Below are positions 26,198-34,696 of a stretch of DNA of 64,000 nt, one piece after another. The notes under the pieces are model-generated. The model saw nothing but the letters and a program-made list of their open reading frames with translations, had not been told where the DNA came from and made no database searches. This DNA is from Planctomycetota bacterium (GTDB lineage Bacteria; Planctomycetota; Planctomycetia; Pirellulales; Pirellulaceae). A program made the position numbers and the translations under genes. Position 1 is the stretch's first letter; each line of letters opens with the position of its first letter. The stretch is taken from contig JAPLNI010000059.1 in assembly GCA_026692865.1 (NCBI GenBank), positions 98,529 to 162,528 on the forward strand. Direction: 5' to 3'.

Positions 26198-29100
26198 ATG
26201 AATTCGACCAAAATAGTATTCGACCAACTGAGTAGAGTGCGAATGACTGGCTGGCTTCCATGGCAACAAATCTTGAAAAAGCTTCTCGTTTGCTTGGCGG
26301 GTATATTCGCACGCGAACGGGCCACAGATTGTCGTCGCGTTTTCGCGTTTGAGACGCTTGAGCAGCGGCTACCATTTGCTGCCGGGCTGGTCGATTTGGG
26401 AATTCAGCCAACGGGCGCTTTAACAGGAAAAATTGTCTACACTTCGGCAGGGCATGGATGGCAGTGGAGCGACGCTGCAAATCGATGGGCGACTGACCGC
26501 GGTAATCTTTCGTCTCTTGTGGAAGATTTCGGGAATCAGGATCAGCTCACTTACTACGTTGACTTCTTGCATAAGTCGGGAGCCACCGTTGTTCCGATGA
26601 GACCGGTGGGGCGGCAGCTTAACGAAGTCGTTGTGGACAACGATTCGGCTGGTGTTGCTTTTACTGGCTCATGGGCTACCAACACGGCCGGTCCGCGTTG
26701 GTATGACGAAGACTACGGCGCGAATTTAGATGCAGTGAAGTACCGCTTTGCAAACGTCAACTCTACCACCGAAACAGCCACTGCGACTTTTACGCCGAAC
26801 ATTCCCGCAGCCGGCATGTATCCGATTTACACTTGGGTTCCGTTTGCAACGAATCGGACGAATCAGCTTTACCGCGTCAACCACACTGGTGGGACGACGG
26901 AAGTTCGCGTCGATCATCGCAATGTTGGCAATGGCTGGGTCTATCTCGGGACGTATCATTTCGAATCGGGCAGTTCTGCTATCGACGGTTCGGTGACCAT
27001 CAGTAACCGTTCGTCAGCGGGTGGGTCGGTCGTTATTGCTGACGCTATTCGCTTCGGTAATGGTATGGGCGATGTGCCTTGGAACGGTGTTGGGATTGGA
27101 AGCGGCAGTGTTTCGGGATTTCCACGCGAGGATGAAGGGTCTGTGTTGTGGGCGTGGCGTAGTGTTGGGCAAGGGACCGACTTTACAAGTCCATCGACAG
27201 TAATCGGCACTAACAATGTGAATGCACCGATTCGGATGGCAGAGCAGATGAATGCCGACACAGTTCCGTATGGCACGAGCGTGTATGTAGGTTTTCATTC
27301 CAATGCGACGACTGGGAACCCAGCAACCGCGACGGCAACCGGTGCGATTGGTTTAGTCTCAGCGAGTGCTCCAACACTGAATCAAGATGATCTTGCTTTG
27401 TTCACGGGGCGACAAATAAACGTCGATATGCGAGCACTTAATGGGCAATTCGAGCACAATTGGAGCACTCGCACGACCAACACACTGACGGGCGCCTTTG
27501 GGGAGATCTCGAACTCGTGGGCTGCTGGCGAGTTTGATGCAACGATCGTCGAAGTCGGTTTTCATGATACGCCTGATGACAACGAATTGCTAAGAGATGG
27601 TCGCGTGCGACAGCAGCTCGCGCGAAGCACCTACGAGGGAACTCTCGAACATTTGTTTACCAACTTCGGTACCACCACGCGGCCAATCAATGTCACCGTT
27701 CCTTCGCCACCACGTGACGTCAGTGTCACCAGCACGCAGAACGGGAACGTTGTGGTGCGATGGTCGACGGGATTGAGTTCCACAGGCGGCTTCTCGGGTG
27801 TCAATGGAAGTCCTGCGACCGGCTTTCGTGTTTACGCATCTCGCAACGGTTATGGCTTTGATGGCGGAACATTTGTTACCGGTGCAACGATAACCTCTCT
27901 GACGCTTACTGGATATGATTCGACGATTCCGTACTACTTCAAAGTTGTTGCGGAAAATACAGGCGGGCAGTCATTAGCCTCGGAAGTCATCACAGCAACA
28001 CCCAACGGTGGCGATCGCCAAGTCCTCATCGTTAATGGCTTTGATCGAATTGATCGCAGCCAAAACTTCAAACAGCCTTACGCCTTTGGTGGCACCACCA
28101 CGGATCGTGTTTGGGAACGCTACGTCAATAGCCGTGACTACACCGTTCCTGTCCAAGCGGCGATACAAGCGGCTCGTCCCGGTATCCGCGTTGACAGCAC
28201 AAGCAACGAGGCGGTCATCAACGGTGTGGTGAATTTGGCCGATTATGAAGCGGTCGTATGGATTTTCGGAAACGAATCCGTTGCTAACCAAACATTTTCA
28301 ATCGCTGAGCAGACCTTGGTCAATCAGTACATCGCTGCCGGTGGCGATTTGATGGTGACGGGTTCCGAAGTTGCGTGGGACCTTGATTCTCAGAACAATG
28401 GCAGGACTTTTTTCCGCGATACATTAGGCGCTTCCTTCGTCTCTGATAGCTCGGGAAGTTACATCTCGACAGCTGCGACTGGCGGGATCTTTGCAGGGCT
28501 AAGTAACGTTACGTTCTCCAACGGTGCGAGCTTCTCAAGCCTTGACGGGCAAACTTACAACGTTTCCTCTGCAGACGTACTCAACCCCCAACCCGGATCC
28601 ACCGCAGCCCTTCGTTACGGAAGCTCAACAGGCTCCGTTGCAGCCATCCAGAAGCCGGGTACATCAGGACGAGGAAACGTTGTCACGTTTGGATTTCCAT
28701 TCGAAACGATCGTTAGCCCAACCGCGCGATCTCAAATCATGGATAAAGTCTTAGGCTTTTTTAGCGTCACATCGATCGTTATTGTTCCTCCGAGAGTTAC
28801 GGAGATTATCGTCGCTTCCAGCGATTGGACGCCCGCGATGATCGACGCAGTTGATGGCATGGGGCTGGGTGCAGGGAATCGATTGGGGCTTTCCTTGGTA
28901 GGTTCACAGCAGCTAGCAAGCCTCTCGTGGAACAATATCAATCGAATCCACATAAGATTTAACAAAAGCGTATCCGCGTCCTTTAACACGTCGAACATGA
29001 CGCTGCGAGGAACCAACGTCGCGAACTACATGACTTCGGCTACGGTCGCTTACGATGTTGCTGGACCGGATATTGGTACAATTTCATTAGGAAGCCCGCT

Positions 29101-29614
29101 CCGAAATGATTCGCTCCTGCTCACGCTTCGAACGACCATTGTCGATGCTGTTGGTGTTGCTTTAGATGGCGAGTGGATCGATAGCGTCAGTCTCCAATCT
29201 GGAAACGGCATGGCTGGAGGGGCGTTTAACTTCAGAATGAATTCGCTCCCGGGAGACATCAACAATAATCGATCCGTCAATACAAGCGACATTCAGTTGG
29301 TCCTTCAAAATCAGCATCGTGGCGTGATCCCACGAGACCTTGCAACGGCCAGGCTAGATATCGATGGTAATGGTGTTATCAATACGGCTGACATGAACGC
29401 CGTCGTGCGAGTTCGCAATACCCTTCTCCCCTCTCCGCCCCCAGCTCTTCCTCCATCGAGTATCGCTCGGCTGGTCATATCACCATTATTTGCGACCCCT
29501 TTGATGATGACGCCTCTGGTAGTGACGACAGAGCAAATGCGACGCGCAGCAACCGTGCAAGGGGCGTTAACTCTCCAGACGACTAGTCTTTCAAGTAGTC
29601 CTTTTATGGCCTAA
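26198..29614 (+). CDS. Large secreted amidase-like protein with Fn3 and dockerin-like repeats
   Basis: About 1138 residues. Near residues 50-62 is FETLEQRLPFAA, the N-terminal motif found in many planctomycete secreted proteins. An amidase_3-like domain follows but is split. The AGHGW zinc His lies near residue 86, GFHSNAT near 365 and VEVGFHD near 450. Between the first two is a golvesin-like beta-sandwich (about residues 150-300). A fibronectin III domain comes at about 500-600. The C-terminal part has two dockerin/EF-hand-like units (D-I-N-N-N and D-I-D-G-N-G) at about residues 1019-1073. Known relatives cut peptidoglycan stem peptides. The start is unsure: ATG 26141, 26198 or 26243, or TTG 26099. 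Confidence 0.78.
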   Translation: MNSTKIVFDQLSRVRMTGWLPWQQILKKLLVCLAGIFARERATDCRRVFAFETLEQRLPFAAGLVDLGIQPTGALTGKIVYTSAGHGWQWSDAANRWATDRGNLSSLVEDFGNQDQLTYYVDFLHKSGATVVPMRPVGRQLNEVVVDNDSAGVAFTGSWATNTAGPRWYDEDYGANLDAVKYRFANVNSTTETATATFTPNIPAAGMYPIYTWVPFATNRTNQLYRVNHTGGTTEVRVDHRNVGNGWVYLGTYHFESGSSAIDGSVTISNRSSAGGSVVIADAIRFGNGMGDVPWNGVGIGSGSVSGFPREDEGSVLWAWRSVGQGTDFTSPSTVIGTNNVNAPIRMAEQMNADTVPYGTSVYVGFHSNATTGNPATATATGAIGLVSASAPTLNQDDLALFTGRQINVDMRALNGQFEHNWSTRTTNTLTGAFGEISNSWAAGEFDATIVEVGFHDTPDDNELLRDGRVRQQLARSTYEGTLEHLFTNFGTTTRPINVTVPSPPRDVSVTSTQNGNVVVRWSTGLSSTGGFSGVNGSPATGFRVYASRNGYGFDGGTFVTGATITSLTLTGYDSTIPYYFKVVAENTGGQSLASEVITATPNGGDRQVLIVNGFDRIDRSQNFKQPYAFGGTTTDRVWERYVNSRDYTVPVQAAIQAARPGIRVDSTSNEAVINGVVNLADYEAVVWIFGNESVANQTFSIAEQTLVNQYIAAGGDLMVTGSEVAWDLDSQNNGRTFFRDTLGASFVSDSSGSYISTAATGGIFAGLSNVTFSNGASFSSLDGQTYNVSSADVLNPQPGSTAALRYGSSTGSVAAIQKPGTSGRGNVVTFGFPFETIVSPTARSQIMDKVLGFFSVTSIVIVPPRVTEIIVASSDWTPAMIDAVDGMGLGAGNRLGLSLVGSQQLASLSWNNINRIHIRFNKSVSASFNTSNMTLRGTNVANYMTSATVAYDVAGPDIGTISLGSPLRNDSLLLTLRTTIVDAVGVALDGEWIDSVSLQSGNGMAGGAFNFRMNSLPGDINNNRSVNTSDIQLVLQNQHRGVIPRDLATARLDIDGNGVINTADMNAVVRVRNTLLPSPPPALPPSSIARLVISPLFATPLMMTPLVVTTEQMRRAATVQGALTLQTTSLSSSPFMA

Positions 29615-29677
29615 ATGAAAAGCGTTTCAACTCGCGATGTATTCAGCCTCAGGCGCTATCAGTGTTGGAATGACTCA

Positions 29678-29729
29678 CTAGCCGCGTGCGATAGCACCTC
29701 CAACGACGCGGTTAGCGCCAACGGCTCAG
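29678..29729 (+). repeat. Palindromic repeat family A, copy 1
   Basis: Contains CTAGCCGCG and the inverted CGCGGTTAGCGCC followed by ACGGCTCAG. It lies between the convergent stops of the amidase-like gene and the methyltransferase gene. Confidence 0.6.
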
Positions 29730-29773
29730 TTTTGATCGGGTATGATCGAGAAGAAAGCTTGAAACACTCGACG

Positions 29774-30820
29774 TTAACCCTTGATGCCCGAAGCGATAAA
29801 GTATCGCTTTGATTCGAAGATTTCGACGTCGTTGAATTTGATTGGCAGATTCTCTTCGTACCACTTGGGTTGCTTTGTGACCAGCACCAATCGACCGCCC
29901 AGTCTTAGCGAACGATGGGCGAGATCAATGAAGTGCTGAGCGATTCGAAAGTCAGCAAAATAGGGCGGATTTGCCATCGCCATATCGAACGAATTCTCCA
30001 ACCCGTAATCGCCCGAGTGATTCAATTCAATATGCAAGTTTTCGAAGCCATTGAGCTTGACTCCTCGACGCGTGCAATCAATGGCTCGTGAGTTCGAGTC
30101 GATTGCGTGAACTGTTGCGCTCGGATCTCTAGCTGCCAAACCCAAGGCGACGCTACCAGCACCGCAACCAATATCCAGGACTTTTGATTCAGGAAACACA
30201 TCGACCGCGTCGAGCAACTGCCGGGCTCCGCTATCCAGCTCGCGATGCGAGAAAACGCCAGGGCGGGTCACGAATTCGATCTTCGCATCACAGTCGATAA
30301 ACGAGAGTTGGCACGAAAAGTCCTTGACCTTTTTTAGTGGGGCTGATTTCTCAATGATGTAAACCATCGCATCATCGAATGGACGAACCTTTACACTTTT
30401 TTCATAGGTCTTCAACAAGTCATGCAACCAGCGGTCGCGGCTGTTGTCCACTCCCACGACCATCAGTCCGCCAACATCCAAGGCATGGTAAGCGGACTGC
30501 AGAACGTCTCGCGTCAATTCGGCTTCTCCGTGGGAGGAGAGTGCGATTGCTGCAAGATCGATCGAACCACAGGGCCAGTCTGCTTCGCAGGCGATTCGCA
30601 AATTGGGTTGTGGGACGGCGTGAGCGATCGCAAGGCTTGTAAGGTAGCTGTCGAGATACCAAGCGGTGACCGTGGATTCGGTTCGAGTTGCGGCCAATGC
30701 TTCGGCCGCTTGCCCGCGACCTGTACTAACGCAACCGATGCGGGTTCCAGGCAGTCCGGAAGCGATCTCGAGGAGCCTTTTTTCTTCGACTTTGGGAGGC
30801 AATCTTTCTGGGGTCGACAT
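29774..30820 (-). CDS. SAM-dependent methyltransferase, RsmC/RlmG-like
   Basis: A 348-residue protein. The C-terminal half is a class I methyltransferase: VLDIGCGAGSVAL binds S-adenosylmethionine, and MANPPYF is the N-P-P-Y motif of base N-methyltransferases. The N-terminal half is a degenerate copy of the same fold, as in RsmC and RlmG, which methylate guanine N2 in rRNA. The exact target (16S or 23S) cannot be told. The ATG at 30820 is chosen as the start; an upstream extension to 30883 is poor in conserved character. Stands alone, convergent with the upstream amidase-like gene. Confidence 0.8.
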   Translation of the reverse strand: MSTPERLPPKVEEKRLLEIASGLPGTRIGCVSTGRGQAAEALAATRTESTVTAWYLDSYLTSLAIAHAVPQPNLRIACEADWPCGSIDLAAIALSSHGEAELTRDVLQSAYHALDVGGLMVVGVDNSRDRWLHDLLKTYEKSVKVRPFDDAMVYIIEKSAPLKKVKDFSCQLSFIDCDAKIEFVTRPGVFSHRELDSGARQLLDAVDVFPESKVLDIGCGAGSVALGLAARDPSATVHAIDSNSRAIDCTRRGVKLNGFENLHIELNHSGDYGLENSFDMAMANPPYFADFRIAQHFIDLAHRSLRLGGRLVLVTKQPKWYEENLPIKFNDVEIFESKRYFIASGIKG

Positions 30821-30965
30821 TTGCTTTTCTATATCTGAGTTTCTGGGCGATGGAGCCCTCCAGGATTTACTGAAGCTCCGCATTCTAATTGACAGACCGA
30901 TTTAATGCGCCGGCTAATCTGGGAAGGCATGAATTGCCGGGGCTTAACGGGTGCCACAGCCTCGC

Positions 30966-32240
30966 CTACGATTTCTCAAGCCTCGTAACGGACACTTCCG
31001 GTAAGCAGCGAAACCGGAGCGGTTGCGTTCCGGAGAGACCACGCGAAACCCGCATCCACGTTGGTGCTTCGTTAAACCAACCACCAGCGTAGCGGCTCCC
31101 AAAGTGGCTTGGAGCGACAAGCGGCCCGATCACCGGTAGTTGCACTTGGCCACCGTGATTGTGGCCGCAAAAGAGTAGCTGAAGATCAAGTTTCTTTGCC
31201 CAGTGAATTTGGTCGGGCGAGTGACTGACGCCGATCCTGAACGAAGCAGACTTCCGGAATGTCTCCGAACTTGCTTCATCCTTTTTCCGATGGGTTGGAT
31301 CAAACCACGGTAGTTCGTTGCCAACCATATAGACCTCCTGTCCCAGAATTTCAACCGAGCGAGATTGATGGCCAAGATCGATCCAACCTAATTCTGTGAT
31401 CATAGACCGGAGTCGTTGGACATCTGGTAAACGTCGATCGTGATTGCCTAATACAAAGTACGAGCCATAACGCGGTTGTATCGGCTCCAAAAGCGGTTGC
31501 ACTTGGTTCAAGCAGTGTTCGTAGTCAATGAGGTCCCCCGACATGACAACGAGATCTGGAGCTTGGGCGATAAGGCAATCAACCGCGCGGTGGTAGTACT
31601 CGCTTGCCATGTATCCAGTCAAGTGAACGTCCGAAAGGTGCCCGATACGAAGGCCGCGTAACTGCGACGGGAGATCGCTGATCGCGAGTTCTTCTGTGAC
31701 GGATTGTATCCAGTGAAGCTCGTTAAGTGGCAGCTGACCCATGAAGCTAAAAACAGGATGCGTGAAAAGTCGATCAGCCCCGATCTCTGCCTTCATGTCG
31801 ATCGTCTTCGAGTCGATGATCCGCGCATGCGATTTAGCTGCGACGAGTTTGCGTCTGGAAGTGAACCAAGTCGGAGTCTGCCACCCCACGTAACCCAAAG
31901 CGATGATCGCCAGAAGTTTACTCATCCACGCGTCTTTAAGATTGAATAGACTTCTTCGCCACGATGTCCCAGTTCCAGTCGAATCCGGAACGAGTGATGT
32001 CTCCGATAAGTTGTTGAAACTTCCTATCCCAAGCCAGGCTGCGAGCGATTGATGATCGAGATAGATCGCTATCCCCGGTAACGCAAAGCAAATACCGATA
32101 ATCGACTTCTCAATACGCTTGATTGTAGTTCGTTTCAATCCAGTCGCATTGATACGGTTGAACCAATGAATCCAAAACGCACAGTGCCCGACAAGCACTA
32201 CAAAAACAATCGCGTAACGAAGATAGAGGTGACTCGCCAC
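30966..32240 (-). CDS. Membrane-anchored metallophosphoesterase
   Basis: A 424-residue protein with three hydrophobic segments in the first 140 residues and a calcineurin-like phosphoesterase domain after about residue 185. Metal motifs are clear: GHLSDVHLT, VVMSGDLIDY, VLGNHDRR and FCGHNHGGQ. The layout is like the YkuE/YaeI branch, which acts on lipid or nucleotide phosphates at the membrane. Substrate unknown. It is downstream, on the same strand, of the PAS-GAF-receiver gene, with a family A repeat between them. Confidence 0.86.
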   Translation of the reverse strand: MASHLYLRYAIVFVVLVGHCAFWIHWFNRINATGLKRTTIKRIEKSIIGICFALPGIAIYLDHQSLAAWLGIGSFNNLSETSLVPDSTGTGTSWRRSLFNLKDAWMSKLLAIIALGYVGWQTPTWFTSRRKLVAAKSHARIIDSKTIDMKAEIGADRLFTHPVFSFMGQLPLNELHWIQSVTEELAISDLPSQLRGLRIGHLSDVHLTGYMASEYYHRAVDCLIAQAPDLVVMSGDLIDYEHCLNQVQPLLEPIQPRYGSYFVLGNHDRRLPDVQRLRSMITELGWIDLGHQSRSVEILGQEVYMVGNELPWFDPTHRKKDEASSETFRKSASFRIGVSHSPDQIHWAKKLDLQLLFCGHNHGGQVQLPVIGPLVAPSHFGSRYAGGWFNEAPTWMRVSRGLSGTQPLRFRCLPEVSVTRLEKS

Positions 32241-32332
32241 AGTATCAGGATTTAAATGAGGACGAACAAAGAGTCACTTGCGAATCACAAAACGAAAGCC
32301 GGCTCATACAGGGGTGATGAAAGGGCAATTTT

Positions 32333-32408
32333 CCTGAGCCGTAGTCTTGGGTGCTAGCTGGCAAATTGTGGCAAAGTCGAAACCCGTGGCTAGCGCCATC
32401 GGCTCAGG
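32333..32408. repeat. Palindromic repeat family A, copy 2
   Basis: Starts CCTGAGCCGTAG and ends GCGCCATCGGCTCAGG, so the outer arms are inverted; two GCTAGC sites lie inside. It is in the 205-base gap between two minus-strand genes, just downstream of the PAS-GAF-receiver gene. Confidence 0.7.
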
Positions 32409-32445
32409 TTTTATCGAGTTATGCTCGCAGGTCCGATGTTGTAGA

Positions 32446-33984
32446 CTAGGCTGCAGGATTTTGAAAGTCGTCTAAAATTGTCTCAGTGACTGCGACCAAC
32501 TGTTCGACTCGGAAAGGCTTGAAAAGAATCCCCTTCGGATGTAGCCCCGCCTGCCTCGCTTTAACAATCGAGTGTCCCGGGTCATATCCGTAACCCGTCA
32601 TCAGAACCATTGGGACGCGTGGCAGGATGTTTTGAAGTCGCAACATTAGCTGGTAGCCGGAATAGTCCGGAAGCTTGATGTCAGCGATGATGACATCATA
32701 TTTGTCTTCGTGAGCGCTGTTGCGAACCATTAAAACGGCTTCATCTCCTTCGTGAGCCGTCTCTACGATGCAGCCGTAGCGTTCAAACAGAGCGTGTGCA
32801 TCGTTGCGAACTTGCACATCGGCATCAACAACCAAAATGCGGCGACCTCGGAACTTTTGGTGTTGCTCGGAATTACATCCCAGCGGTATTGATTCTGTAG
32901 GTCCTAAAGTTTGTCCAATCGAATGGATTGATCGTTTAATCTCGCGAGCTTTTCGGAGAATTCCTTGCAAACGATTAACGACATCGGGATCGTGACCGAT
33001 GTACTTTTCCATCACGTTAACTGTGTCGAGCAGAATGTCATCGATAGGGAGTGCAACTGCTGCGTGGATTGCTTCACAGCTTTGCAACGCGGCGTTGGTT
33101 TGTTGTGCAACCAATAGCTCGAGAGTATTCAATGCGACTGCAATATCGCGGGCAAAAATCTCGAGAAACTGCTGATCGCTTTCGTTGAATGCACCCACGC
33201 GAGGGCTTTCGACATTGATCGTTCCAATCAGGCTGTCATGAAGCATGATCGGAACCGTGAGCGAACTACGAGCGCCTTTGAAGGCTTCCAAATACAGCGG
33301 ATCATTCGCCGTGTCGCGACACAAATAGCTTTTGCCGCTCGCCGCAACATATCCGGTCACGCCGTTACCGAGAGGGCTAGCCATCAAACGTCGATCGGAG
33401 GCCGCTTGATCGATTCCAACCGAAAGTAGCGGGATAAGATTACCGGTGGCTTGGGAGAGAAGCCGAATCTCGATGACCTCGATGTCCATAAGATCTTCCG
33501 TGTAGTGCCGAATGTTGTCCTTGAGCAACTCGATACGCTGCTCAACATCCATCGCGAAGATTTCATCTGGCTTCAAATCCGTGAGCCGGTTTCCCGCTTG
33601 ATGGATCGCAGCGATTTTTTGCTGCTGAAGAATTTCTTCAGTAACGTCGGTCACGGTGACCACCAAGCGGCTAGATGCAATTTCATCTGCTAGCTTGGAG
33701 GCATGGATCTGGAAGTACTTTCCGCTGCCGACCTGGATTGTACCGCTCCTGGGAATGTTCGTTTGTAACGCAGTATTAAGAGGACAGGCGTCGGCCCCGA
33801 TGTAATCAGGGTTGCCGATGGCCGAGTAGAAGTTTGATCCAACAAGGTTTGCATCTGGAAACCACCGGCGAAGACAACCATTTGCCCACTGGATGGTCAA
33901 GTCAGCGCTAACCAAAGCCACCCCGTTCGGAAGGCAATGCAGAACGCTTTCGCTTTCAGTTCCCAATTCGCTAAATTCGGTCAC
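32446..33984 (-). CDS. PAS-GAF-receiver signalling protein
   Basis: A 512-residue cytoplasmic protein. Residues about 15-120 form a PAS domain (LPNGVALVSADLTIQWANG), about 145-300 a GAF domain (GNGVTGYVAASGKSYLC, SSLTVPIMLHDSLIGTINVES), about 305-370 a helical linker and about 385-505 a receiver domain. The receiver has the phospho-acceptor Asp in IIADIKLP, the Thr in VLMTGYG and the Lys in ILFKPF. There is no histidine kinase H-box or ATPase domain and no DNA-binding output. It may be a sensor that takes phosphate from another kinase. No partner kinase is near. Confidence 0.83.
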   Translation of the reverse strand: MTEFSELGTESESVLHCLPNGVALVSADLTIQWANGCLRRWFPDANLVGSNFYSAIGNPDYIGADACPLNTALQTNIPRSGTIQVGSGKYFQIHASKLADEIASSRLVVTVTDVTEEILQQQKIAAIHQAGNRLTDLKPDEIFAMDVEQRIELLKDNIRHYTEDLMDIEVIEIRLLSQATGNLIPLLSVGIDQAASDRRLMASPLGNGVTGYVAASGKSYLCRDTANDPLYLEAFKGARSSLTVPIMLHDSLIGTINVESPRVGAFNESDQQFLEIFARDIAVALNTLELLVAQQTNAALQSCEAIHAAVALPIDDILLDTVNVMEKYIGHDPDVVNRLQGILRKAREIKRSIHSIGQTLGPTESIPLGCNSEQHQKFRGRRILVVDADVQVRNDAHALFERYGCIVETAHEGDEAVLMVRNSAHEDKYDVIIADIKLPDYSGYQLMLRLQNILPRVPMVLMTGYGYDPGHSIVKARQAGLHPKGILFKPFRVEQLVAVTETILDDFQNPAA

Positions 33985-34696
33985 AATTCCAAGTCCTCAC
34001 CTGAGTATGATCTGTGATCAAAAACTATACGAACGTATCGGCCTAACATCAACACAGTATCTACGCGGTATTTTGGATCTTCGAGCAATCCAGAGAACAT
34101 TTGGAGCGGTTGTAACTCCGCGAAATTCAACCGAGAGCTCTCAGAATTTTTCAAATTCAAAATTTAAATGTATATCGCAGTCCATTCTAAGCCGCTAACG
34201 TCGCTTCAATGTCCCGAATCAGGTTTTGTCTCAGTTTGACACGCTCAGAAAGCGAACGATCCACCGCAAAAAGTTAAAGGCGTAAGAAACGGACCTCATT
34301 TTTTCAATAATTTTCGAAATTTTCTTTCATTCGTTACCACGAGAAAAGCCTTCGTCAATCTTCCCGCCTAAAGACGTTCTGATTGGTTCAATCGGATCAA
34401 CAATTGGTGGGGTTTGGGGTAAATGCGAAAATTGGGTAAATTATATCAATATCCTCTTTCGCCGGATTTATTGGCATGTAGACTCTACTTTCGCGTGCTT
34501 TCGAAATGTTGTCGGGGTACGTCGGGACGCGGACTGGTGGTTCGGCATATTCGAAATGTAGTTCTTGCTTCCCAAACCGTTTTTCAAGTTATCCCTCCCG
34601 CATTGACATTCATAGAATTTGTTGTCGGTAGGGATTGAGATAGCTCAATATCGTTTACGTGGCCGTGTGGCCGATTTATTCCTTGAGGAGACTGCA
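33985..34696. other. Non-coding region before the YTV gene
   Basis: About 710 bases between divergent genes. A TTGACA is at 34603-34608, but no good -10 box follows at 17 bases. No RNA gene or repeat seen. The length fits a long regulated leader for the highly biased YTV gene. Confidence 0.35.

Noticed and set aside
29615..29812. 65-codon frame after the amidase-like gene
   Set aside because: It is mostly made of a family A repeat and overlaps the convergent methyltransferase gene.
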